Assembly: GCA_034521225.1 (NCBI GenBank)
Contig: JAXHMR010000025.1
Coordinates: forward strand, 124,001-188,000
Direction: 5' to 3'
Origin: Woeseia sp034521225
GTDB taxonomy: Bacteria; Pseudomonadota; Gammaproteobacteria; Steroidobacterales; Woeseiaceae
DNA length: 64,000 nucleotides
Shown: positions 1 to 8,678 of the stretch, one piece after another
Layout of the letters: every line of letters starts with the position of its first letter
How positions within the stretch are numbered: the stretch's first letter is position 1
Made by a program: the position numbers and the translations under genes
Notes under the pieces: generated by a model
Database searches by the model: none
What the model saw: only the letters and a program-made list of their open reading frames with translations
What the model was told of the DNA's origin: nothing

Positions 1-43
1 TGTCGGGTTTCACGGCAGAAGCAGCTAGTGTCCTGTCCCGACA

Positions 44-475
44 CTATCGCGTGCGCGGGCAGAGCCCGGAATCCTTGAAGAAAAACGCGATCTCCTGTGC
101 CGCGGTTTCAGCCGCGTCAGAGCCATGCACGATATTCTCCTCGATGCTGTCGGCGAAATCGGCGCGAATCGTACCCTTGTCGGCATTGGCCGGATTCGTC
201 GCACCCATGATGTCGCGATTCTTGCTGACGGCGGACTCGCCTTCGAGCACCTGCACCATGACCGGCCCGGAACACATGTAACTGACCAGGTCTTTGAAAA
301 ACGGCCGCTCCCTGTGCACCGCATAAAAGCCTTCAGCCTGCTCTTTCGTCAGGTGCATCATGCGCGCAGCGACGATCTGCAGACCGGCTTTTTCAAAGCG
401 CGACAGGATTTCGCCAACCAGGTTTTTTTGCACGCCATCAGGTTTGATGATCGAGAGCGTCCGCTCAACAGACAT
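44..475 (-). CDS. ndk: Nucleoside diphosphate kinase
   Basis: Transfers the gamma-phosphate of ATP to other nucleoside diphosphates through a phosphohistidine, balancing cytosolic NTP/dNTP pools. The 143-residue product has the family's usual length, opens MSVERTLSIIKPDGV and carries the active-site histidine in the segment NIVHGSD near residue 117. The C-terminus (FFFKDSGLCPRTR) matches bacterial Ndk. It lies downstream of the Fe-S genes on the same strand, a neighbourhood also seen in other gammaproteobacteria. It is complete, with no visible damage. The 136 bases before it show no further gene. Confidence 0.97.
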   Translation of the reverse strand: MSVERTLSIIKPDGVQKNLVGEILSRFEKAGLQIVAARMMHLTKEQAEGFYAVHRERPFFKDLVSYMCSGPVMVQVLEGESAVSKNRDIMGATNPANADKGTIRADFADSIEENIVHGSDAAETAAQEIAFFFKDSGLCPRTR

Positions 476-612
476 ACCGTATTCCTTGATTCAATGTGAG
501 AATTGGCCGGCAGGAAACCGCCGGCCGCGCGTAAGTCTTCAATTTTACTTGGATAAATGGAGTCAGGCAACGCGCCCGGAGTGGGCTGGGCGCGTATTCC
601 CGCGGCTTTCGG

Positions 613-936
613 TCAGATACTGAAGCTCTCGCCGCAGCCGCACTCGCCGGTAACATTGGGATTGCGGAAGCGGAACGCCTCGTTCAGCCCGTCCTTGACG
701 AAGTCGACCTCGGTACCGTCGATCAGTTCGAGACTGTCCCTGTCGACAACCACCTTCACGCCCTGGTCCTCGAAAATGACATCAGCATCGCCGGTATCGT
801 CCGCGTAATTGACGACATAGGCAAAGCCGTTGCAGCCGGTTTTCTTGACGCCCAGCCTGAGCCCGACGCCTTTGCCGCGGGCATCGAGGTAGCTCCGCAC
901 ACGTGCTGCGGCCGGTTGTGTCAGTGAAATTGCCAT
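613..936 (-). CDS. iscA: Iron-sulfur cluster assembly protein IscA
   Basis: A-type carrier that binds iron or an Fe-S cluster and passes it to apo-proteins. The product is 107 residues, exactly the length of E. coli IscA, and resembles it along the whole chain (AAARV, RGKG-GLRLGVKKTGC, FEDQGVKVVVD, GLNEAF-F-NPN). The three cluster cysteines are present at about residues 35, 99 and 101 (ECGCGESF). It begins 7 bases after the stop of the IscU-like gene, so it is the last member of a trmJ-iscS-iscU-like-iscA run. ErpA is the alternative name, but the similarity is closer to IscA. Confidence 0.93.
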   Translation of the reverse strand: MAISLTQPAAARVRSYLDARGKGVGLRLGVKKTGCNGFAYVVNYADDTGDADVIFEDQGVKVVVDRDSLELIDGTEVDFVKDGLNEAFRFRNPNVTGECGCGESFSI

Positions 937-943
937 ATATCAG

Positions 944-1318
944 TCAGCTCCGATTGCTGTCTTTCGAGATTATTTGCTGCCCGAGCGCCCCGATCGCGTC
1001 CTCAAGTAACAGCATTGGACCGGTTTTTTCAACCGGAATTTCAAGTATTCCCATTATATCGCCGATAGAAAACTCCCGCAGGGCCGCTGCGGGCTGACCT
1101 TCGAGCCCGGCGCAAGCCGCTTCGGCCGCCGCGACCAGATGCGGACAACCCAGCACCCGGAAGCGCATTTTCACGATCCGGCTGCCTTCGAGGTCCGCCG
1201 CCAGTACGACGTGGGCGCCGCCACGCGCAACATCAGCCGTGATGCCCGATGCGTCACCGGCGTGTGCCGGGGCTGCGAACAGCCGTCGTACCGCCTCGTT
1301 GTAATACGGGGCCTGCAC
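944..1318 (-). CDS. Degenerate IscU/NifU-like scaffold protein
   Basis: The position between iscS and iscA and the overall pattern (YYNEAVRRLF near the start, FRVLGCPHLVAAAE, then a C-terminal LLLEDAIGAL) mark it as an IscU/NifU N-domain relative of about 124 residues. Only the middle cluster cysteine (LGCPH) remains. The first cysteine of canonical IscU (PACGD) is replaced by a cysteine-free AHAGDAS segment, and the third (HCS) by KTGPM. I chose the GTG at 1318 because it follows the frame-corrected iscS stop by one base, implying translational coupling; a longer ATG start would run backwards into iscS. Whether it holds a cluster or only contacts IscS cannot be read from the sequence. Confidence 0.75.
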   Translation of the reverse strand: MQAPYYNEAVRRLFAAPAHAGDASGITADVARGGAHVVLAADLEGSRIVKMRFRVLGCPHLVAAAEAACAGLEGQPAAALREFSIGDIMGILEIPVEKTGPMLLLEDAIGALGQQIISKDSNRS

Positions 1319-1319
1319 G

Positions 1320-2493
1320 TCAGCCGGCCGCCTGTGGAGCCAGCGCGCGCAAGCGGGTGATCGCCGCACAATAGATGTCGGTCGCGCGCTCGATATCGGC
1401 GGCACGGGTGGGCCGGCCAAAACTGAAGCGTACTGGCGGACTGCGCCAGCGCATCATCGCGACCCAGGGCCCGCAGCACATAGGACGGCTCTTTACTCAG
1501 CGAATTGCAGGCAGAGCCGCTCGCAACCTCGAGTGGCTCGAGCGCCAGCATCAGGCTCTCGCCGTCAACGCCATCGGCACTGACATTCAGGATGCCGGGG
1601 TATTGCTGCTCGGGCGCGCCATTCAGGTGCAGGCCGGGCAGCTTCTGCAAACCATTCCAAAGCTGGTCGCGCAGGACCTGCATGTGCCGGAGGTCGTCCG
1701 CCTGGCGTTCGGACGCCAACGCCGCGGCGACGCCGAGTCCCACGACCTGGTGCAGCGGCAGCGTGCCAGGGCGCAGGCGCCGTTCCTGTCCGCCGCCGTG
1801 GAGCAGCGGCTCCACACCGCAACCGTCGCGGTTCGCGACATACAGCGCGCCGATGCCTTGCGGCCCGTAAAATTTGTGCGCCGTCAACGACAGCAGGTCG
1901 ACCGGCAGCGACGCGAGGTCGATGGGCAGCTTGCCAACCGACTGCGCCGCGTCGGTGTGAAACAGCACGTCCCGGTCACGGCACAGCGCTCCGATCGCCC
2001 CGATGTCCTGGACAACGCCGGTCTCGTTATTGACATGCATGACCGACACGAGCTGCGTATCGTCGCGCAGGGCCGCTTCCAGTTGCGCAATGTCAAGCAC
2101 GCCATCCGCGCCCGGCCGGAGCCAGGTGACGTCGAACCCCTGCTTTTCGAGCGCGCGAAACGTATCGACGACCGCCTTGTGTTCTGTCGGCATCGTGACG
2201 AGGTGGCGGCCGCGATGGGCGCGAAACCTTGCCGCACCGGCGATGGCCAGGTTGTCTGATTCTGTCGCACCCGACGTGAACAGGAGGTCGCGCGGCGATG
2301 CGTTCAGCAGCGCACCGAGCCTGGCGCGAGCTTCGTCGACGGCATTGCCGGCGGCGCGGCCACTTGCATGCGTTGACGATGGATTGGCAAACGGCTCGCG
2401 ACCCGACAGGCAGGCCGCCATCGCCCCGGCCACTTCCCGGGCAGGCGGCGTACTGGCCGCATAGTCGAGGTACACGGCGTCCGAATCGGTCAT
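1320..2493 (-). CDS. iscS: Cysteine desulfurase IscS (frameshifted in this sequence)
   Basis: PLP enzyme that takes sulfur from cysteine for Fe-S clusters and tRNA thiolation. The PLP lysine is in LTAHKFYG (K207) and the sulfur-carrying cysteine in ASGSACNS (C329), almost the same numbering as E. coli. Reading breaks after LGRDDALAQSA, near base 1434. Removing one base restores VRFSFGRPTRAADIERAT and a normal C-terminus ending QAAG at 1320, giving 390 residues. Uncorrected, the frame runs to 1171 with an unrelated tail. The start overlaps the trmJ stop by 4 bases. No iscR is present before it. An intact gene with a sequence error is likely because the rest is perfectly conserved. Confidence 0.9.
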
Positions 2494-3215
2494 GGTTCGC
2501 GGCGCCCGGTTTGCAGATCGAGCGACGTCAGGATCCCACGCAGGATGTTGATCTCGTTCTGGTCAGGCGCCGCGCGCAGGAACAGCCGCCGCAGCCTGCG
2601 CATCAGGTGCCGCGGATTGTCGGGATCCAGAAAACCGCTGGTCGTCAGAACCGCTTCAAGATGCGTGTAAAAACGCTCCAGGTCCGCACCGCTCGCGAGC
2701 GGCACGTCGCCCGCGAGCGGTGCGGCGATGTGGCCGGTCATCGACGCCACGCGCAATTCGTAGCTGACGACCTGCACCGCCATCGCGAGATTCAGCGAAC
2801 TGAAGCCCGGATCCGTCGGAATCGTCAGCAGGACATGGCACCGGTCGAGGTCGTCGTTGGTCAGGCCCGATTTCTCCGGTCCAAAAACGACGGCCGCCTG
2901 GCCTGAGGTACTCTCGGCCAGCAGCCGGGCCGCACACTCGCGCGGTTCCATGGCTGGCCAGCCGATCGTCCGGGAGCGGGCGCTGGCACCGGCCACCCAC
3001 GTGCAGTCCTTAAGCGCGTCGTCCAGCGTATCGACAACCTGTGCCGCTTCGATCACGTCCACGGCACCCGATGCACGCGCCGTCGCATCCTCGTGAGGGA
3101 AGTACTGCGGCCGCACGAGTACCAGGTCCGTCAAGCCCATGTTCTTCATGGCGCGCGCGGCACCCCCGATATTTCCGGGGTGCGTCGTTCCGACAAGGAT
3201 GACTCGGACGTTCAT
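2490..3215 (-). CDS. trmJ: tRNA (cytidine/uridine-32-2'-O)-methyltransferase TrmJ
   Basis: SPOUT-class methyltransferase that 2'-O-methylates position 32 in the anticodon loop of certain tRNAs, using SAM. The 241-residue product begins MNVRVILVGTTHPGNIGGAARAM, the family signature. The trefoil-knot SAM site shows as VFGPEKSGLTNDDL near residue 125 and IPTDPGFSSLNLAMAVQVVSYEL near 160. It is divergent from suhB and followed by iscS with a 4-base overlap. That is the E. coli suhB-trmJ-isc arrangement without iscR. Confidence 0.95.
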   Translation of the reverse strand: MNVRVILVGTTHPGNIGGAARAMKNMGLTDLVLVRPQYFPHEDATARASGAVDVIEAAQVVDTLDDALKDCTWVAGASARSRTIGWPAMEPRECAARLLAESTSGQAAVVFGPEKSGLTNDDLDRCHVLLTIPTDPGFSSLNLAMAVQVVSYELRVASMTGHIAAPLAGDVPLASGADLERFYTHLEAVLTTSGFLDPDNPRHLMRRLRRLFLRAAPDQNEINILRGILTSLDLQTGRREP

Positions 3216-3319
3216 GTCAACGGGCCCTTAAGATCATGGTCTGGTATTGTAGTGCCCTGTGCCGGTTCGCGCCTCTGTGCGGCCGCTCGTTCTTTTTCAT
3301 ACCTGACGGAATTTCATTG

Positions 3320-4126
3320 ATGCACGCATTACTCAACGTGGCCGTAATGGCCGCTCACCGCGCCGGCGACTCGCTCGCCCGCAGCCTGAAAAGGGTCGAC
3401 AAGATAAAGGTCGAGGAAAAGGGCCGCAATGATTTCGTCAGTGAGGCGGACCGTAACGCCGAGCGCGCGGTCATCGATGTGATCCACAAGCATTATCCGG
3501 ACCATGCCATCCTGGCCGAGGAAAGCGGCCAGCACGGCGACTCCGACTACGTCTGGGTCATCGACCCGCTTGATGGCACGACCAATTTCCTCCACGGGTT
3601 TCCGGTGTTCGCCGTCTCGATTGCCGTCGTGCACAAGGGGCGCGCCGAGCACGCCGCGGTCTATGACCCGATGCGCCAGGAACTGTTTACGGCCTCAAGA
3701 GGTGCTGGTGCGCAACTGGATGGACGCCGCATTCGCGTCAGCAAGAACACGCTGATGGACCGTGCGCTGATCGGCACCGGCTTTCCGTACCGCGACTCCA
3801 ACCTGCCGTTTGAGCCGTATATGGAGATGTTTCGCAAGGCAATGCAGAACACGTCCGGCGTACGCCGGCCGGGGGCGGCCGCGCTTGATCTCTGTTACGT
3901 CGCGGCCGGACGCCTCGATGCATTCTGGGAAACCGGCCTGCAACCATGGGACATCGCGGCAGGCGCCCTGCTGATCCGCGAAGCAGGCGGAATCATCAGC
4001 GGCCTGGATGGCAGCGAGGATTTCATGGATCTCGGCCACGTATTGGCCGGCACACCGAAAATCTACAGCGCGCTGGCGCGCCTGTTCGCACCTGACATCA
4101 AGGCAATGTTTGCCGTTCCGGCCTGA
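3320..4126 (+). CDS. suhB: Inositol-1-monophosphatase family protein SuhB
   Basis: Mg-dependent phosphatase of the inositol monophosphatase fold; in E. coli it also joins rRNA antitermination complexes. The 268-residue product has the metal-binding motifs AEESG (about residue 68), DPLDGTTNFLHGFP (about 85) and WDIAAGALLIREAGG (about 212). The ATG at 3320 is chosen because MHALLNVAVMAAHRAGD matches the SuhB N-terminus; a longer frame from 3236 adds a low-complexity leader. It is divergent from trmJ, and REP-like repeats follow it. Confidence 0.95.
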   Translation: MHALLNVAVMAAHRAGDSLARSLKRVDKIKVEEKGRNDFVSEADRNAERAVIDVIHKHYPDHAILAEESGQHGDSDYVWVIDPLDGTTNFLHGFPVFAVSIAVVHKGRAEHAAVYDPMRQELFTASRGAGAQLDGRRIRVSKNTLMDRALIGTGFPYRDSNLPFEPYMEMFRKAMQNTSGVRRPGAAALDLCYVAAGRLDAFWETGLQPWDIAAGALLIREAGGIISGLDGSEDFMDLGHVLAGTPKIYSALARLFAPDIKAMFAVPA

Positions 4127-4134
4127 CGACGGGG

Positions 4135-4315
4135 CCATACCCCGTCGTCGCGAGGAGCGCAGCGACGTCGTCATCGCGAGGCGCGCAGCGCCGTCGTCAT
4201 CGCGAGGCGCGCAGCGCCGTGGCGATCTCGTACAGGCAGTGACTCTGCCAGATGGAACGAGGTTGCCACGCCCTACGGGCTCGCAATGACAGGGCCACGC
4301 CGTCCGGGATCAACC
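4135..4315. repeat. REP-like repeat cluster between suhB and secF
   Basis: The convergent space after suhB contains repeated GTCATCGCGAGGCGCGCAG modules. A spacer reading roughly GACTCTGCCAGATGGAAC and an inverted module GGTTGCCACGCC...GCTCGCAATGAC follow. Paired inverse modules can fold into one long hairpin. The same family recurs at eight or more other places in the window. It lies between the ends of two converging genes. Confidence 0.8.
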
Positions 4316-4319
4316 CGGG

Positions 4320-5264
4320 CTACGGCAGATCGTCGACCAGTTCGGAATCCTCTTCGGGCGGCAGCAGGTCCTGGGCACTGACGTCAAGAATCAGGGCCGT
4401 AGCACTTGCCGTATAAATCGACGAGTACGTGCCTACGATGATGCCGACAATCAGCGCCAGCGAAAATGATTCCACCGATTCGCCGCCCAGCACGTACAGC
4501 GCCGTCAAAACCAGCAGGGTAGTCAAGCCGGTAACGATCGTGCGTGCCAGGACATCGTTCAGTGACGTGTTCATGGCACTCTCCGACGACGTACCGCGCA
4601 GCTTGATGAAGTTTTCGCGAATGCGGTCGAATGCAACGACCGTGTCGTTCAGCGAGTAACCGACAACCGCCAGTATCGCCGCAACCACGGTGAGATCAAA
4701 GGGTAGCTGGAAAACCGAAAAAAAGCCGATCGTTATGATGACGTCGTGGATCAGCGCCGCGACGGCACCGGCGGCAAATTTCCACTGGAACCGCAACATG
4801 ACGTAGCCGAAGATCATCAGCAGCGCAAACAGCATTGCGAGCCCGCCCTGCTCCGTCAGTTCTTCGCCCACCTGCGGCCCCACGAACTCGACACGCCGCA
4901 ACTCGACGTTGGGTTCGTCGGCTGCCAGTGCATTGCGCAACTGGTCGCGAATGGCGTTCGGATTCCCGTCCTGTGGCGGCAGTCGCACCATGACATCGGT
5001 AGCCGCACCGAACCGCTGCACCTGGACTTCCTCGAACCCCTCGGCAGCCAGCACTTCGCGAATGCGGTCGAGATTCGCCGCTTGCGGATAGCCCACTTCC
5101 AGCAGCACGCCACCGGTGAAATCGATACCGAGGTCGAGGCCGCGCGTGGCGAATGATGCGAAGGAAATTGCGATGGCTACGATTGAAATGACAACTGCAA
5201 TGCGGCGGCGCATCGGACTCAGGAAGTCGATGCTCGTGTGATCCTTGACCAGCTTGAACGTCAT
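4320..5264 (-). CDS. secF: Protein translocase subunit SecF
   Basis: Inner-membrane partner of SecD that uses the proton gradient to help pull proteins across SecYEG. The 314-residue product has an N-terminal membrane helix (RRRIAVVISIVAIAISFASF), the periplasmic region starting GLDLGIDFTGGVLLEVGY, and five C-terminal helices with the RND-family segment VVGYSLNDTVVAFDRIREN at about residues 205-223. It follows secD by 9 bases in the secF-secD-yajC group. Length and motifs are normal. Confidence 0.96.
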   Translation of the reverse strand: MTFKLVKDHTSIDFLSPMRRRIAVVISIVAIAISFASFATRGLDLGIDFTGGVLLEVGYPQAANLDRIREVLAAEGFEEVQVQRFGAATDVMVRLPPQDGNPNAIRDQLRNALAADEPNVELRRVEFVGPQVGEELTEQGGLAMLFALLMIFGYVMLRFQWKFAAGAVAALIHDVIITIGFFSVFQLPFDLTVVAAILAVVGYSLNDTVVAFDRIRENFIKLRGTSSESAMNTSLNDVLARTIVTGLTTLLVLTALYVLGGESVESFSLALIVGIIVGTYSSIYTASATALILDVSAQDLLPPEEDSELVDDLP

Positions 5265-5273
5265 GCAGCGATC

Positions 5274-7087
5274 CTATATTGGCAGGCTGGCCGGCTTGCG
5301 GCCGCCGAATACCAAATTGACAATAGTGCGTGTACCGACGATCGCCGTGAACATCGACGTCACGATACCGAGTGACAGAGTGATGGCGAAGCCCTTTATC
5401 GGGCCGGTACCGAAGGCGAACAGCACGATCGCGGCGATCAGTGTGGTGATATTGGCGTCGGCAATGGATGACAATGCTTTTTCGTAACCGGCATTGATAC
5501 TGCCTTGCGGTGAATTGCCATTGACCAGTTCTTCGCGGATGCGCTCGAAGATCAGCACGTTCGCGTCAACCGCCATACCGACGGTCAGAACGATGCCCGC
5601 GATTCCAGGAGGGTCAACGACGCCTGCAACAGCGACAGCAACGCAACGATCAGTACGAGGTTGGCGAACAGCGCGACGTTGGCGATCAGTCCGAAGCCGC
5701 GGTAATAGATTGCCATGAATACGACGACAGCCAGGAAACCGATCTGCACGGCGCTGAAGCCGCGATCGATATTGTCCTGACCCAGGCTCGGGCCGATCGT
5801 GCGTTCCTCCACCTTGTATACCGGCGCCGCGAGTGCACCGGCACGCAGCAGCAGCGCGAGGTCCCGGGCCTCGACCGGCGTCAGGCCGGTCATCTGGAAC
5901 CGGTTCTTGAAGATGCCGCGTATCGTCGCCGTGTTTATGATTTCCTCGGTTTTGACCGTGCGGTAATCGAGCGTGCCGTCGTCCCTCTCCACGGTCTCGC
6001 GCCGAGACTCAATAAACACAGTTGACATCGGCTGGTTCAGGTTGGCGCGCGTCGTCGCAAGCATCGACTCGCCGCCGGCGGCGTCAAGCGTGATAAACAC
6101 GGCCGGCTGACCTTCGCTGAAGCCGGATTCGGCATCGATAATCTGGTCGCCGGATGCGATAACGTCGCGCTGCAGGATCTGCGCCGGTTCGCCGCCGCGA
6201 CCGGTGTACCGGCGTGAGCCCGGCGTCTCGCCGGACGTATCCACGAGCCGGAATTCGAGTGTCGCGGTCGCCGTCAGGATATCGTCAAGCCGGTTGGGAT
6301 CCTGCACGCCGGGAAGCTGCACGACGATGCGGTCGACACCCTGCCGTTGCACGAGGGGCTCGGAGACGCCCAGCTGGTTGACGCGATTCCTGAGTGTCGT
6401 GATGTTCTGTTCGACGGCAAAGTCCTGGCGATCCTGGATCTGCTGCTCGCTCATGCGCACGCGAAACGTACGGCTGTCGCTGCCGTCGAGGATCAGCACG
6501 TCGGGATCGGCTGCGCTCACCAACTCGCGCGCCTGCTCTGCGTCTTCATCGCTAGTCAGCCGGACGGTTATCGTGCTGCCGCTCAAGTCAACGCGGTTGC
6601 GAATACCTTCATCGCGCAGGATCTTGCTGAAATTCTGCTCGTACAGCGCAAGTCGCGATTCGATGGCGGTTTCCATGTCGACTTCGAGCAGGAAGTACAC
6701 GCCGCCGCGCAGGTCCAGGCCCAGGCTCATCGGCCGCAGCCCGATGTTGCGCAGCCAGGCCGGCAGATCCGGCGTCAGCGTAAGCGCGACACCGGCTTCG
6801 TTTGCGAGGCGCTCTCGCAAGTCCTCACCCGCCGCCTGCTGCGCTGCAACTGTATCGAAGCGCAGGACAACGCGGCCGTCCTCGATATACACGGCTTCCG
6901 GGTTAAACCCTTCGGCCTCAACCAGGGCAGCGACTTCGTTGGCGCGTGACTCGTCGTACTCCTTGCCGTCGAGCGCCGCAATCTGCACGGCAGGCACACT
7001 GCCGTAAATATTCGGCAGCGCCAGCACGCACCCGGTCACCAGAATCGCGAGCACGAACAGGTTTAGCCACAACGGATATCGATTCAT
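5274..7087 (-). CDS. secD: Protein translocase subunit SecD (frameshifted in this sequence)
   Basis: Larger SecDF subunit with one N-terminal helix, a big periplasmic domain and five C-terminal helices. MNRYPLWLNLFVLAIL at 7087 gives the N-terminus; GLRPMSLGLDLRGGVYFLLEVD is the D1 signature. Reading stops at about 5606-5612, after SLTL. One missing base there would restore PGIAGIVLTVGMAVDANVLIFERIREE and the remaining 100 residues to 5274. The span is one base short of a multiple of three, as expected for a single deletion. The rebuilt protein has about 604 residues, normal for SecD. The gene is important for export, so a sequence error is the likelier cause. Confidence 0.92.
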
Positions 7088-7100
7088 CGGAACGGCGACT

Positions 7101-7424
7101 TCAGGCGGCGTCGATCGTGCCTTTGGGCACGACCGCGGACACCGTGGACTTCTGGATCTTGATTTCGACGTTGTCGGCGATCGAGAGCGTAGCGTAATGA
7201 TCCGAGACAGCAGTGACCTTGCCAAGAATGCCGCCGGCGGTCAGCACTTCGTCACCCACGGACAATGCATTGACCAGCGCGGTATGTGCCTTCTGCCGCT
7301 TCTGCTGCGGGCGGATCAGGAGAAAATAGAAAGCGCCGAAAATAATCAGCATCGGCAGCAGGAAGCTGAACGGGTCGCCTTGCTGCGCAGTCTGCGCATG
7401 AGCTGCGGAAATCAGAAAATCCAT
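7101..7424 (-). CDS. yajC: Sec translocon accessory protein YajC
   Basis: Small single-helix inner-membrane protein associated with SecDF-SecYEG. I use the ATG at 7424 (MDFLISAAHAQ), giving 107 residues. The helix SFLLPMLIIFGAFYFLLIRP is followed by the basic QQKRQKAH cluster and a small beta domain (VGDEVLTAGGILGKV). A start 45 bases upstream adds a leader unlike the family. It sits between tgt and secD, the classic tgt-yajC-secD-secF order. Confidence 0.95.
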   Translation of the reverse strand: MDFLISAAHAQTAQQGDPFSFLLPMLIIFGAFYFLLIRPQQKRQKAHTALVNALSVGDEVLTAGGILGKVTAVSDHYATLSIADNVEIKIQKSTVSAVVPKGTIDAA

Positions 7425-7526
7425 GATGTTTTTGTCTTCAGGTAAGGGCCGGCTTGCGGCCATGCTCAAAAAATTTGCGCGCCATTATGGCATATGGACT
7501 TTGGTGTGGGGGCGATATCCGGCGAT

Positions 7527-8678
7527 TCAAGACGCCGCGGACGATGCCGGACGCGCCGTATTGTTACGATAGACGGCCCGGATTTGTGCGACGGTCGCCT
7601 CCAGCGTGCCACGGGTTATGGCGTCGCGCAGCATGGCCATCAGGGCCTGATAGTAGTGCAGATTGTGTATGGTCCCAAGCCGTGGACCCAGCATTTCGCC
7701 GCATTTCTCGAGGTGCCGCAGGTAAGCCAGGCTGTAGTTCCGGCAGGTATAGCAGTCACAGTCCGGGTCGAGTGGCCCTGTGTCATCGGTATAACGTGCG
7801 TTGCGAATTTTCACGACGCCGCGGGATGTAAAGAGGTGCCCGGTGCGCGCGTGGCGCGTCGGCATGACGCAATCGAACATGTCGATGCCAAGGGCGACCG
7901 CTTCGGCGATATCGAGCGGCGTGCCGACGCCCATCAGGTAACGCGGCCGGTCGGCCGGCAGCCGTGGTTGCAATGCCTCGAGCACCGCCAGCCGCTCGGC
8001 TTCCGTCTCGCCGACAGCCAGGCCGCCGACGGCATAGCCGTCAAAACCAATCGCCTGCAGTCCGGAAAGCGACGCCTCGCGCAAGTCGTCGTATACGCCC
8101 CCCTGGACTATGCCGAACAGTGCTTCGCCACGCGCAGGCGTCGCCGACCTCAACTCATCGAATCGGCCGCGGCTGCGCGCGGCCCACGCCAGCGACAGTT
8201 CCATTGATTCCCGGGCTACCTCGCGCGTCGCCGGATACGGCGTGCACTCATCAAAGATCATCGCAACGTCCGCATTCAGGTCATGCTGGACCTCCATGGA
8301 TTTTTCCGGTGACAGGAACACGTCGGCACCGTCCACCGGTGAGCGAAATCGCACGCCCTCGTTACTCAGCTTGCGCATTGCCGCCAGCGAAAACACCTGG
8401 AAGCCGCCGGAGTCCGTCAGTATCGGCCCATCCCAGTGCATGAACTCGTGCAACCCGCCGTGCTTGCGGACGATGGCTGTCCCGGGCCGCAGCATCAGGT
8501 GAAAGGTATTGCCAAGCAGGATGTCTGCGCCGCTCGTCCGCACTTCCTCCGGCGTCACACTTTTGACACTGCCATACGTGCCCACGGGCATGAATGCCGG
8601 TGTCTTCACTTCGCCGCGGCGAAATGTCAGGTGCCCGCAACGGGCCGCGCCGCAAGTCGTGCTGATGGTGAAGTTCAC
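7527..8678 (-). CDS. tgt: tRNA-guanine transglycosylase
   Basis: Exchanges guanine-34 for preQ1 in tRNAs with GUN anticodons, a step of queuosine synthesis. The 383-residue product has the nucleophile region MVLTDSGGFQVF-like (ILTDSGGFQVFSLA), the catalytic FDECTPYPA segment, GGLAVGE and PRYLMGVGTP. The zinc site CDCYTCRNYSLAYLRHL lies near residues 310-326. Its start overlaps the queA stop by 4 bases, so the two are translationally linked. Confidence 0.97.
   Translation of the reverse strand: MNFTISTTCGAARCGHLTFRRGEVKTPAFMPVGTYGSVKSVTPEEVRTSGADILLGNTFHLMLRPGTAIVRKHGGLHEFMHWDGPILTDSGGFQVFSLAAMRKLSNEGVRFRSPVDGADVFLSPEKSMEVQHDLNADVAMIFDECTPYPATREVARESMELSLAWAARSRGRFDELRSATPARGEALFGIVQGGVYDDLREASLSGLQAIGFDGYAVGGLAVGETEAERLAVLEALQPRLPADRPRYLMGVGTPLDIAEAVALGIDMFDCVMPTRHARTGHLFTSRGVVKIRNARYTDDTGPLDPDCDCYTCRNYSLAYLRHLEKCGEMLGPRLGTIHNLHYYQALMAMLRDAITRGTLEATVAQIRAVYRNNTARPASSAAS

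Noticed and set aside
4135..4315. Riboswitch or leader RNA upstream of a gene
   Set aside because: The paired elements belong to a widespread repeat family and lie between gene ends rather than ahead of a start.
5274..7087. Programmed ribosomal frameshift in secD
   Set aside because: No slippery heptamer followed by a structure is evident at the break, and similar indels occur in many unrelated genes here.
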